From Hymenobacter properus (lineage in GTDB: Bacteria > Bacteroidota > Bacteroidia > Cytophagales > Hymenobacteraceae), in the NCBI RefSeq assembly GCF_015694735.1, contig NZ_JADQDP010000003.1:806001-870000 (forward strand): DNA of 64,000 nucleotides, in the 5' to 3' direction. The position numbers and the translations under genes were made by a program. The notes under the pieces were generated by a model. The model was not told the origin of the DNA, ran no database searches, and saw nothing but the letters and a program-made list of their open reading frames with translations. Positions 42,217 through 50,818 of this stretch are shown here, piece by piece (within the stretch, counting starts at the first letter, position 1; every line of letters starts with the position of its first letter).

Positions 42217-44250
42217 ATGTCGAAAGGAAGCGGCATATTGCAGCTAACTTCCAACAAACTCTGTTATTCTGTGCGGCTGCTTTTGCTCCTGGTGTTCGTT
42301 GCGCTGGCCATGCCGGGCCGCGCGGCCACGCCCGTAGCCGACAGCCTGCGGCAGCGCCTGGCTTCCGCCCCGCCCGACACGACGCGCGTGCAGTTGCTGC
42401 TCGGCTTATGCAACGAGTCGGAGATGAGCAGCGCAGCCGAGCGCCTGCGCTACGGCCGGGCCGGACTGGCCCTGGCGCGCCACCTGGGCCACGAACGCGG
42501 CGAGCTGGCGTGCCTGGCGGCGCTGGCTGGTGTGGCCTTGCAGCAGCAAGACTACCTGACCGCCAGCCGCTACTACCAGGAAGTGGCGCGCCGGGCCGAG
42601 CGGCAGCCCTGGGCTGCCCGCCAGGCCGTGCAGGCTTGGGTGGGTCTGGGCCGCGTGGCGGCGCAACAAGAGCAGTTTGCCCAGGCCGACCGGTTTTTTC
42701 GCCAGGCCCAGGCCGGAATGCGCCGCTACGCCGCCACGCCGAGCGAAATCGCCATGGGCCAAAACAACCTGGCCATGCTCTACGCCGGCTGGATGCGAGC
42801 CGGCGGCGCGGTGCCCGATTCGGTGCCGCGCTTGCAGGAGCACTACGCCCGGGCGGGCCTGCGGCTCTACCAAAAACAGGCCTCGAAGAACGGGCTGGCC
42901 ACGCTGTACAATATCATGGGCGTGGTGCACGAGTCGGCCGGCCGCCTCGACTCGGCGCTGTACTGCCACCAACAGGCACTGCGGCTGCACCAGCGCGCCG
43001 GCAATGCCTACGGCGAAGCGCAGTCGTGGCTCTCGGTGGGCAGCGTTTACGGCAAGCAGGGCCGCTGGGCGCAGGCGGCGCCCTTTCTGCAGACGGGCCT
43101 GGCGCAGGCCCGGCGGCTGCAAGCCCCAGGCATCATCGTGCAGGGCTACGAGTCGTGGGCCGACTATCTGGCCGCCACCGGCCGGGGCCTGGAAGCCTTC
43201 CAGCTGGCCCGCTTGCAACAACACCTGCTCGACAGCCTGCAAACCAGCGAGCAGCGCGAGGCCCTGGCGCGCCTACAGGTGCAGTTCGACACCGAGCGGC
43301 AGCGCAACCGCGTGCGCGCCCTCAGCCAGCAGGCCCGCCAGCAGCGCCAGTACCTGCTGCTGACCACGGCCGTGCTGGGCGTGACGGTGCTGGGCTTGCT
43401 GGTGGCGGGCGTATTGGGCTGGCGCCTGCGCCGCAGCCGCGCCCTGCTGGCCCGCCAAAACGAGGAGCTGACCACTACTCGTGCCGAGCAAGACCGTCTC
43501 TACGCCCTGGTGGCCCACGATTTGCGCTCGCCCGTGGTGGCCTTCAGCGGCTTGGCCGATTTGATGACCCGATACATTGAGCGGCAGGACACGGCCCGCC
43601 TGGCCGGCCTGGGCGGGCGCGTGCGGCAAGCCGCCCAAAGCCTGCGCGCCCTGCTCGACAACCTATTGGGCTGGGCCCTCTCGCAACGCGGCGAGCTGGT
43701 GCCAGTAATTGAGCGTGTGGGCGTTGAAAAGCTATTGGCCGAGGTGGCCGGGCTGTACCAGTCGGCCGCCGAGGCGGCGGGCGTGCAGCTGCAACTATCG
43801 CCTGGCGCGGCTGGCTACGCCCGGGCCGATGAAAACATGCTCCGCACCATTGTGCGCAACCTGGTCAGCAATGCCTTACAAGCCACGCCAGCGGGCGGCA
43901 GCATCACGCTGGGCGCCACGGCAGAGCAAGACGCGGTAGAAATCCGGGTGACGGATACCGGCCCGGGCATTAGCCCGGAGCGCATTCCGCAGCTGCTCAG
44001 CGGCGAGGTGGGGCCGCGTTCGGCCGAGGCACCGGCCTCCACCGGGCTGGGGCTGCGGCTGAGCGTGCTGTTTACGCGGGTGCTGGGCGGGCGGCTGGCT
44101 TTGCAAAGCGCCCCAGGTCAGGGCACCACCGCTGTGCTCACGCTACAGGCCGCCACCCCGGCGCCCGTAGCCGATGCAGCCCACGCCCCCAGCGCCACCA
44201 CTGGCGCCCTGATTCCGACCACTGGCGCCGGGGCTGTTCCAACGGCTTAA
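42217..44250 (+). CDS. TPR-containing sensor histidine kinase
   Basis: The product is 677 residues when started at MSKGSGILQLTSNKLC, chosen because the upstream Met at 42184 lies within a terminator hairpin. A signal-like segment (LLLLLVFVALAMPGRA) precedes tetratricopeptide-like helices (about 45-360; QDYLTASRYYQEVARRAE, GRLDSALYCHQQALRLHQ). A membrane helix at about 390-412 leads to a coiled coil. The H-box VAHDLRSPVVAFSGL carries His434, and RTIVRNLVSNALQA and DTGPGIS form the ATP-binding domain. The kinase phosphorylates a response regulator, probably the downstream LytTR protein. The periplasmic TPR region is the likely sensor. Confidence 0.93.
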   Translation: MSKGSGILQLTSNKLCYSVRLLLLLVFVALAMPGRAATPVADSLRQRLASAPPDTTRVQLLLGLCNESEMSSAAERLRYGRAGLALARHLGHERGELACLAALAGVALQQQDYLTASRYYQEVARRAERQPWAARQAVQAWVGLGRVAAQQEQFAQADRFFRQAQAGMRRYAATPSEIAMGQNNLAMLYAGWMRAGGAVPDSVPRLQEHYARAGLRLYQKQASKNGLATLYNIMGVVHESAGRLDSALYCHQQALRLHQRAGNAYGEAQSWLSVGSVYGKQGRWAQAAPFLQTGLAQARRLQAPGIIVQGYESWADYLAATGRGLEAFQLARLQQHLLDSLQTSEQREALARLQVQFDTERQRNRVRALSQQARQQRQYLLLTTAVLGVTVLGLLVAGVLGWRLRRSRALLARQNEELTTTRAEQDRLYALVAHDLRSPVVAFSGLADLMTRYIERQDTARLAGLGGRVRQAAQSLRALLDNLLGWALSQRGELVPVIERVGVEKLLAEVAGLYQSAAEAAGVQLQLSPGAAGYARADENMLRTIVRNLVSNALQATPAGGSITLGATAEQDAVEIRVTDTGPGISPERIPQLLSGEVGPRSAEAPASTGLGLRLSVLFTRVLGGRLALQSAPGQGTTAVLTLQAATPAPVADAAHAPSATTGALIPTTGAGAVPTA

Positions 44251-44445
44251 TGTTTTGGGCATCTTGCCGGGGCAGTCGGCAGCTTTTCTTCTCCTGAGAA
44301 GCACTGAGCCGACAGCTGCTGGTGCATGAGCTATTCCATTGTTACTGTTGCTGATGCTGCTGAGACGCTGGTGAATGGGTCGCCTCCTGACGGGGCGGGC
44401 TGCGTATATTCGTCGCCTGCCGGCCTGTTGCCGGTCGAACAAGTG

Positions 44446-45210
44446 ATGGCCTTGCCTGCGGAGTCGGTTATTCGGGTGCTGGTGGTGGAAGACGAGCCGC
44501 TGTATGCCGAGCAGCTCGAAGCCGCCCTGCAAGACCTGGGCTACGAGCCCGTGGGCCCGGCCGCCGACGCGCGCATTGCCCTGGCCCTGCACCGCACCGA
44601 AACCATCGACCTGGCCCTGCTCGACGTGAACCTGCGCGGCTCCGTGGACGGCATCGCCCTGGCCGCCCAGCTGCTGGCGCACCGCCCCATTCCCGTCGTA
44701 TTCCTCACTTCGCTGAACGACAGCCAGACGTTTGCGCGGGCCCAAAACACGGGGCCGGCTGCCTTCCTCACCAAGCCCGTGGAGCTGGCCGCCCTGGGTC
44801 GGGCGCTGGCGCTGGCCGTGCACAATTTCGGCCAGCACCACGCCGCCCCGCCCGCGCCGGCCGCCGAGCCGCTGCCCGTGGCGCCGCTGCCCGATGCGTT
44901 GTTCGTGAAGGAAAACGGGCTGCTGGAAAAAATCCGGCTCAGCAATGTGCAGTCGGTGGTGGCCGAGGACAAGCTGTGTTGCCTCACGCTGGCCGAGCGC
45001 ACCGTGCACGTGCGCATGGCCCTGCGCGAGCTGGTGCAGTACCTGCCGCCCGAGCGGTTTGTGCAGATTCAGCGCAGCTACTACGTGAACATCGAGCACA
45101 TCGAGCGGCTGGACCCGGTGCGCCACCTCGTGCAGGTGGGCAAGCAGCTGCTGCCCGTCAGCCGCCTCTACCAGGATGAGTTGCTGCGCCGACTGCGCAC
45201 GATAGGGTAG
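44446..45210 (+). CDS. LytTR-family response regulator
   Basis: The product is 254 residues when started at MALPAESVIRVLVVEDEPLY, which puts the receiver at the N-terminus as usual; an ATG at 44326 would add 40 unmatched residues. The receiver has the acidic pair in VVEDEP, phospho-acceptor Asp60 (ALLDVNLRGSVDG), and the conserved Thr and Lys in VVFLTSLND and AAFLTKPVE. The C-terminal LytTR DNA-binding domain reads LFVKENGLLEKI, VEYLPPERFVQIQRSYYVN-like (here LVQYLPPERFVQIQRSYYV). It is probably the partner of the TPR kinase just upstream. Confidence 0.93.
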   Translation: MALPAESVIRVLVVEDEPLYAEQLEAALQDLGYEPVGPAADARIALALHRTETIDLALLDVNLRGSVDGIALAAQLLAHRPIPVVFLTSLNDSQTFARAQNTGPAAFLTKPVELAALGRALALAVHNFGQHHAAPPAPAAEPLPVAPLPDALFVKENGLLEKIRLSNVQSVVAEDKLCCLTLAERTVHVRMALRELVQYLPPERFVQIQRSYYVNIEHIERLDPVRHLVQVGKQLLPVSRLYQDELLRRLRTIG

Positions 45211-45217
45211 GCCGATG

Positions 45218-45387
45218 GCGGGACCTCACGGGACCCCTCTGGGGCGCCTCCTCTCCTAAAGATAAGGGAGCCTGACACTTGTAGCGTAGACTCTGCAAGC
45301 CCGCGCCTAGGCGAACATCCTGATAAGACGCACTCGCAGAGTCCACGCTACGGTTCGCCCCGGAAGGGGCCCGCGGGGTCGTCCCGC
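45218..45387. repeat. Nested inverted-repeat element, 170 bp (MITE-like)
   Basis: Outer arms at 45218-45246 and 45356-45387 are imperfect (GCGGGAC...CCCCT..GGGGCG). Inner arms at 45281-45296 and 45336-45351 share GTAGCGT-R-GACTCTGC with one mismatch. The element fills most of the gap between the LytTR gene and the next gene. It could be a small non-autonomous mobile element or a structured RNA. Confidence 0.7.
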
Positions 45388-45441
45388 GCTAAGCTACGCC
45401 CACCATCACTTCACGCTTCACAACCAACTTTCGATAAAACC

Positions 45442-48400
45442 ATGCAAACACCTTTACCAACTAAACGCCCGTCGCGGGCGCACCGCTGGTTGCTGGCGGG
45501 CGGCCTGGGGCTGGCCACCCTGCTGGGCGCCCGGGCCCAAACCGCGCTGAGCGGTGCCTACACCATCAACGACGCGCAGACCACGGCGGGCACCAATTTC
45601 AACAGCTTCAAGGATGCCGCCACGGCCCTGAATGCCGGCGGCGTGAGCGGGCCCGTGACGTTTACGGTGAGCGGCGGGCCCTACACCGAGCAGTTCAGCC
45701 TGAACCAGCTCACGGGCAGCAGCGCCACCAACCGCGTGACGTTTAACGGCGGTGGGCGCACCATTCAGTTTGGGTCGAGCAACAGCGCCCAGCGGGCAGT
45801 TATTACCCTGAATGGGGCCGACTACGTGACCATTAACAATCTGCTGGTGGACGCCACGGTGGGCGGCACCAGCACAACCACCTACGGTTGGGGTGTGCAG
45901 CTGCTGAACAACGCCGACAACAACGTGCTGAGCAATTGCACCGTGACGGCCTCCACCGCTGCCGCGAGTACCAGCACCAATTTCGCGGGCATCGTATCGA
46001 ACGCCTCGACCACCTTCCCCACCACCACCGGCGCTACGGCCAGCCAAAACCTGACCCTGCAAAACAACACCGTGGTGGGCGGCTACTACGGCATTGCGGT
46101 GGTGGGCTCGGGCAGCCTCACGGCCCCCACGCCCGGCGTGCAGATTACCGGCAACACCGTGCGCGACTGCTACGACGCGGGCATTTACATCGGCTACCTG
46201 AGCGGCGCGCAGGTGACCGGCAACGACGTGTCGCGCCCGGCCCGCACCGGCGCCGGCTCGTTCTATGGCATCAACATAAACACCGGTACCAGCGGCGCCA
46301 CGGTGGCCAAAAACCGCTTTCACCAGGCGTTTCCGGCGGGCACCACCACCACTTCCGGGGCTTATGGCATCTACCTTTTCACCCTTGCGGCGGCTACCCC
46401 CACCACGCCCAACGTCATTGCCAACAACCTGATTTACGACCTGAGCGGCTCGGCGGTGTACGGCATTTTCAACGGGTCTTCCGACAACGCCAAGTACTAC
46501 TACAACACCGTCGACATCAACGACCAGGCCAATACCGGCACGGGCGGCGGCTTCGGCTTCTACCAGACCACGGGCCTGAACGTGGAGTTTCGCAACAACA
46601 TTGTGCGCCTGAGCCGCACCGGCACGGGCCTGAACTACGCCATTCTGGTGTCGTCGGTGGGCTCCACGTTTGTGAGCAACAACAACGACCTGGTGGGCAG
46701 CGGCAGCACCTACCGCACCGGCTTCTACCAAACCACGGCCTACGCTACCCTCACCGACTGGAGCCAGGCCAACGGCGGCGCCTTCGACCAGAACAGCCTG
46801 AGCGTGGAGCCGCAGTTTGTGAGCGTGGTCACTGGCAACCTGCGTCCCACCGCCGTGGCCCTCAACGGCACCGCCGCCCCGGTGGCGGCCGTGCCGGACG
46901 ACTTCACCGGCGCCACCCGCAGCAGCACGGCGCCCGATTTAGGGGCCTACGAGTTTACGCCGCCGGCCAACACGCCCGGCGTGGTGCTGCGCAGCATCGA
47001 CTCGCCGGCCCCGCCCGTGACGACGGGCAGCCGCACCGTGACGGTGACGGTGCTGAACAACGGCACCGTGCCCCTCACCACCGTGCAGCTGGCCTACGTG
47101 CTCAACAACGCCCCGGCCGTGACGCAAACCCTGACGCCGGCCGGCGGCTTAGCCGTGGGCGCTACCCAGAGCTTTTCGTTCACGACGCCTGCCACGCTGA
47201 TTAGCGGGCGCAACGCCCTGACCGTGACGGCCAGCGCGCCCAACGGCAGCACCGCCACGAGCAGCCTGAGCCGCACCTTCTACACGCCCATGGTGGGCAC
47301 CTATACCATCAATAAACAAGTAGCGGGCAGCGCCACCAACTTCACCAGCTTTGCCGAAGCGGCCACCACGCTCAACAGCGCGGGCATTGCCGGTTCGGTG
47401 CGCCTCAACGTGTTGAACGGCCCCTACACCGAGCAGTTTTCGCTGGGCCAGGTGGCCGGCGTGAGCGCCACCGACACCATTGTGGTGGACGGCGGCGCGG
47501 CCCGGCAGCGCCTCGCCTACACCGGCACCTCGGGCCAGCCCGCGGCCGTGCTGCTGAACGGCACCGACTACGTGACCCTGCAAAACCTGACCATCGACCT
47601 GGCCAGCTCGGCGCAGTACGGCATTGGGGTGAACCTGATTGGGCAGGCCGTGAACAACCGCATCAAGGGCTGCGTGATTCTGGCGCCCGCCGCGGCCACC
47701 CTCACCACCGCCAACGCAGGCATTGCCGTGAGCGGCGCGCTGGTCACCACGTCCTCGCCGGGCGACGCCACCAACCTGCGCATCGAGAACGACTCCATCG
47801 CCGGCGGGGCCTACGGCATTTCGCTCACCGGCATTTCGACCAGCAGCCGCACCACGGGCGTGCGCATCACGGGCACCACCGTGCGCGATTTCTACAACTA
47901 CGGCATCCTGCTGACCAACTACGCTGGCTGCCAGATAGTGGGCAACAACATCCACCGCGAAGGCCGGGGCTCCACCATCACCTTCTACGGAGTGTACGTG
48001 ACGGGCTCGGTGGGCACGGCCATCGAGCGAAACCGCATTCACGACACCCAGACGAGTGCCAGCAGCTCGCTGCCGGCCTACGGGGTTTACTTCAGCGGCA
48101 CCTCGGGCGCGGCCGGCACCGAGAACGACGTGGTGAACAATCTGTTCTATAATTTCAATACGTCTGGCACCATCAACGTGCTCTACAACAGCGCTTCCAG
48201 CTACGCCCGCTACTACCACAACACCATCGTGCTCAACAGCTCGGTGGCCTCGACCTCGGGCATCGTGGGCTTCTACCAGACGGGGGTGACCACCAACATC
48301 GACTTCCGCAACAACCTGGTGAGCATCACGCAAACCGGGGCTCAGGGCCGCTACGCACTCAACGTCGATACCAACACCTCGGCCTTTACTTCAGACTACA

Positions 48401-49677
48401 ACGACCTGTACGTGGGCACGGGCACGGCCGCCGTGACGAGCCGCTACGGCAACACCAACTACGTGACCCTGGCCGACTGGCGCGCGGCCAACAGCGGCGC
48501 CTTCGACCAAAACAGCGTGGCCGCCGACCCGGCCTTCCTCAACGCCGGCAGCTTTGTGCCCACGGCCGCCGCGCTGAATGGCGCCGGCACCGCGGCCACC
48601 CTGCCCCGCGTGCCGCGCGACTTCGCCGGCGCGCTGCGCACCAGCCCGCCCGATATCGGCGCTTACGAGTTCGGCGTGGTGCTGAACGATGTGGAGCTGG
48701 TGAGCATCGACGCACCCACCTCACCGCTGACGGCGGGCAACAACCCCATTACGGTTACCGTGCGCAACCTGGGCAGCAGCGTGCTCACCAGCCTCGTGCT
48801 CAGCTACACGCTGAATGGCGGCGCGCCCGTTGCCCAAACGTTCACGGGGGCATCGGTGGCGTTTGGCGCCACGCAGCAGTTCACGTTCACGCAGGGCCTC
48901 ACGCTGCCCTTCGGTACCTACACGCTGGCTGTGACGGCCAGCCAGCCCAACGGCGTAGCCGACCCCACCCCGGCCAACAACACCCGCAGCACCACCCTGC
49001 AACAGCCCATCCCTAACAACGACGAGCCCTGCGGCGCCCTGCCCCTCACGGCTGGCCTGGCCACCACCAACGCCAACAGCACCTTCACCAACCTGGCCAG
49101 CATCATCACGCCGGCCTGCTCGCCGGCCGTGTCGCCCAAAGACGTGTGGTTTACCTGGACGCCCACCGCCACCAGCGCCCCGCTCTACCTGAGCGGTGCC
49201 CCCGCCGGCATGGTGCGCGTGTTCACGGCCACCACCTGCACCACGGGCTTCGCCCAGGTATTCTGCCAGTCCAGCGGCGCCGCCAACACGGCCGTGGGCA
49301 ACGTCACCGTAACGGGCCTCACGCCGGGCCGCCTGCACTACGTGGCCGTATCGGGCTACGCCTCGGGCGATGCTACCGGCGCCTTTTCCATCGGCCTTTC
49401 GCCGCTGGCTAACCGGCCCCAAGTGGCTTCCACGGCTCTCACGGTATTCCCCAACCCCGGCACGGCCGGCGCCAGCGTCACGCTGCGACTAGAAAAGGCC
49501 CTGGGTACGGGTACTATCACGTTCATCAATGCCCTGGGCCAAGTGGTGCGCCAGCAGCCACTGGCCAACGCTGCTGAGCAAGCCGTTGGCATCCAGGGCC
49601 TGCCCGCCGGGCTCTACACCCTGCGCGTGCAAGCCGGCTCGCAAACCCTGACGCACAAGCTGCAGCTGCTGCCGTAG
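45442..49677 (+). CDS. Large T9SS-sorted protein with two parallel beta-helix halves
   Basis: This 1411-residue secreted protein has a signal peptide ending GARAQ. Residues about 38-505 and 625-1070 are two copies of a right-handed beta-helix domain: both start with GTYTIN/GAYTIN and FNSFKDAATAL/FTSFAEAATTL, then share GPYTEQFSL, repeated NNTV/GNTV turn motifs and DFRNNLV/FRNNIV. Each helix is followed by a CARDB-like beta-sandwich (VLRSIDSPAPPVTTGSRTV; LVSIDAPTSPLTAGNNPI). A further domain (NDEPCGALPLTAGLATTNAN) and a type A sorting domain (VFPNPGTAGASVTL, GLYTLRVQAGSQ) complete it. It is an adhesin- or enzyme-like cell-surface protein; no catalytic motif is evident. Confidence 0.9.
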   Translation: MQTPLPTKRPSRAHRWLLAGGLGLATLLGARAQTALSGAYTINDAQTTAGTNFNSFKDAATALNAGGVSGPVTFTVSGGPYTEQFSLNQLTGSSATNRVTFNGGGRTIQFGSSNSAQRAVITLNGADYVTINNLLVDATVGGTSTTTYGWGVQLLNNADNNVLSNCTVTASTAAASTSTNFAGIVSNASTTFPTTTGATASQNLTLQNNTVVGGYYGIAVVGSGSLTAPTPGVQITGNTVRDCYDAGIYIGYLSGAQVTGNDVSRPARTGAGSFYGININTGTSGATVAKNRFHQAFPAGTTTTSGAYGIYLFTLAAATPTTPNVIANNLIYDLSGSAVYGIFNGSSDNAKYYYNTVDINDQANTGTGGGFGFYQTTGLNVEFRNNIVRLSRTGTGLNYAILVSSVGSTFVSNNNDLVGSGSTYRTGFYQTTAYATLTDWSQANGGAFDQNSLSVEPQFVSVVTGNLRPTAVALNGTAAPVAAVPDDFTGATRSSTAPDLGAYEFTPPANTPGVVLRSIDSPAPPVTTGSRTVTVTVLNNGTVPLTTVQLAYVLNNAPAVTQTLTPAGGLAVGATQSFSFTTPATLISGRNALTVTASAPNGSTATSSLSRTFYTPMVGTYTINKQVAGSATNFTSFAEAATTLNSAGIAGSVRLNVLNGPYTEQFSLGQVAGVSATDTIVVDGGAARQRLAYTGTSGQPAAVLLNGTDYVTLQNLTIDLASSAQYGIGVNLIGQAVNNRIKGCVILAPAAATLTTANAGIAVSGALVTTSSPGDATNLRIENDSIAGGAYGISLTGISTSSRTTGVRITGTTVRDFYNYGILLTNYAGCQIVGNNIHREGRGSTITFYGVYVTGSVGTAIERNRIHDTQTSASSSLPAYGVYFSGTSGAAGTENDVVNNLFYNFNTSGTINVLYNSASSYARYYHNTIVLNSSVASTSGIVGFYQTGVTTNIDFRNNLVSITQTGAQGRYALNVDTNTSAFTSDYNDLYVGTGTAAVTSRYGNTNYVTLADWRAANSGAFDQNSVAADPAFLNAGSFVPTAAALNGAGTAATLPRVPRDFAGALRTSPPDIGAYEFGVVLNDVELVSIDAPTSPLTAGNNPITVTVRNLGSSVLTSLVLSYTLNGGAPVAQTFTGASVAFGATQQFTFTQGLTLPFGTYTLAVTASQPNGVADPTPANNTRSTTLQQPIPNNDEPCGALPLTAGLATTNANSTFTNLASIITPACSPAVSPKDVWFTWTPTATSAPLYLSGAPAGMVRVFTATTCTTGFAQVFCQSSGAANTAVGNVTVTGLTPGRLHYVAVSGYASGDATGAFSIGLSPLANRPQVASTALTVFPNPGTAGASVTLRLEKALGTGTITFINALGQVVRQQPLANAAEQAVGIQGLPAGLYTLRVQAGSQTLTHKLQLLP

Positions 49678-49694
49678 CTGCTTCGCGGTCGACA

Positions 49695-49728
49695 AAAAAG
49701 CCCGGCGCGTGTGCGTGCCGGGCTTTTT
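49695..49728. terminator. Bidirectional terminator
   Basis: AAAAAGCCCGGC and its complement with a 10-base loop and A/T runs, between two convergent genes. Confidence 0.9.
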
Positions 49729-49745
49729 GTTTGTGATGAACCAGC

Positions 49746-50228
49746 TTATTTCCAAGCTTTCAGCAACCGCCGAATCAGGATGATTTCGCCAGTGTGGTAG
49801 GCGTTGTGGTCGGCAATGAGCATGGCTTCGCGCAGCAGGGTTTGGCCGTCGCCGTGCGGTATTTTGGCCAGTAGGTCGGTGCCGGGGGCGTGAATGAGGT
49901 GCAGGAAGCGCTGGCGGTTTTGGCGGATGTGGTCGAGGGTTTCCTGCCATTGTTCTTCGTCGGCGGTGGCGTCGGGGGCGGGCCAGTAGCCATCGGGCCA
50001 CTTCGGCGACTCGTGCTTGGGCTCGAAGCAGAACTCCACAATGTCCCACTGCGCGATGCGCACGTGTTCTACCAGCTGCCAGATGGTGTAAGGCACCTCG
50101 GGCACGTGCCGGTTCCAGATGTCGGGCATCAGGCCGGCGCAGGCGTCCTCGAAGGTGGCGTGGGCGTTGCCCTTGGTGAGCAAGCTGGTCAGTTCGGCCA
50201 GCATGACTTTTTGGTCAGGTCTATCCAT
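49746..50228 (-). CDS. DinB family protein
   Basis: This 160-residue protein has a helical pattern typical of DinB-like metal-binding bundles: TIWQLVEHVRIAQWDIVEF, TLDHIRQNRQRFLHLIHAP and LREAMLIADHNAYHTGEIIL, with His spaced to bind metal (H in EHVR, DHNAYH). Its ATG overlaps the DoxX stop in TAATG, so the two are one operon. Substrate and role are unknown. Confidence 0.88.
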   Translation of the reverse strand: MDRPDQKVMLAELTSLLTKGNAHATFEDACAGLMPDIWNRHVPEVPYTIWQLVEHVRIAQWDIVEFCFEPKHESPKWPDGYWPAPDATADEEQWQETLDHIRQNRQRFLHLIHAPGTDLLAKIPHGDGQTLLREAMLIADHNAYHTGEIILIRRLLKAWK

Positions 50229-50659
50229 TAGGCTTTGCTATTTCCGATTTTCGACGACTGCAGCGCGCCCGTTGAGTACAGGGCCGCGCCCATCAGCACG
50301 GGCTGAAAAAACAGCCGGGCCAGTCGCTTGGCATCGGTGTCGAGCCCAAAGGCCGAAATGCGGTGGGTGTACTGGTGCACGTTGCCCGGAAATACGGCTG
50401 CGTAAAAAGCCGCTAGCCCCAGGCCCATGCGTCGCCGGTTCTTGCCCTTCAGCAACAGTAGCGCCAGGCCCAGCCCAATTTCTACCACGCCCGAGGCCAG
50501 TACCGTGGTATCCTTATCGCCGGGCACGAAATCAGGCACCTGGGCCTGGAACTCTCGCCGTGCAAACGTGAGGTGGCTGGTGCCGGCCAGCACCATAAAA
50601 GAGCCCAGCACGCCGCGGGCTACGTTTTGCAGGGTGGAAGTGTGGGGGTGGTGGGGCAT
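50228..50659 (-). CDS. DoxX-like family membrane protein
   Basis: The product is 143 residues when started at MPHHPHTSTLQNVARGVLG; a Met 16 residues earlier is less likely. Four hydrophobic segments and the motif GSFMVLAGTSHLTFARREF, with VVEIGLGLALLLLKGKNRRR and AAFYAAVFPGNVHQYTHRI, match the DoxX/DoxD-like family of small membrane proteins. Function is not established. It is coupled to the downstream DinB gene. Confidence 0.85.
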   Translation of the reverse strand: MPHHPHTSTLQNVARGVLGSFMVLAGTSHLTFARREFQAQVPDFVPGDKDTTVLASGVVEIGLGLALLLLKGKNRRRMGLGLAAFYAAVFPGNVHQYTHRISAFGLDTDAKRLARLFFQPVLMGAALYSTGALQSSKIGNSKA

Positions 50660-50818
50660 AGCAGTAGAGCAGGTGGGGTGAAAGCTTGGGTATACGGCTG
50701 ATAGCAAGTGGAGGTAGCCGCAGAGCGCCGTGAAGCAGTTGTATGCAAGGCTTGCTTTTACATCCGGCAGTGCGCTGCCAGGCCACGTATCCCGTTAAAA
50801 TTTAGGAGGTTAGGTTAG

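Noticed and set aside
45888..47204. 438-codon plus-strand frame within the large T9SS gene
   Set aside because: An alternative frame of the beta-helix gene; arginine/histidine/glutamine-rich without family similarity.
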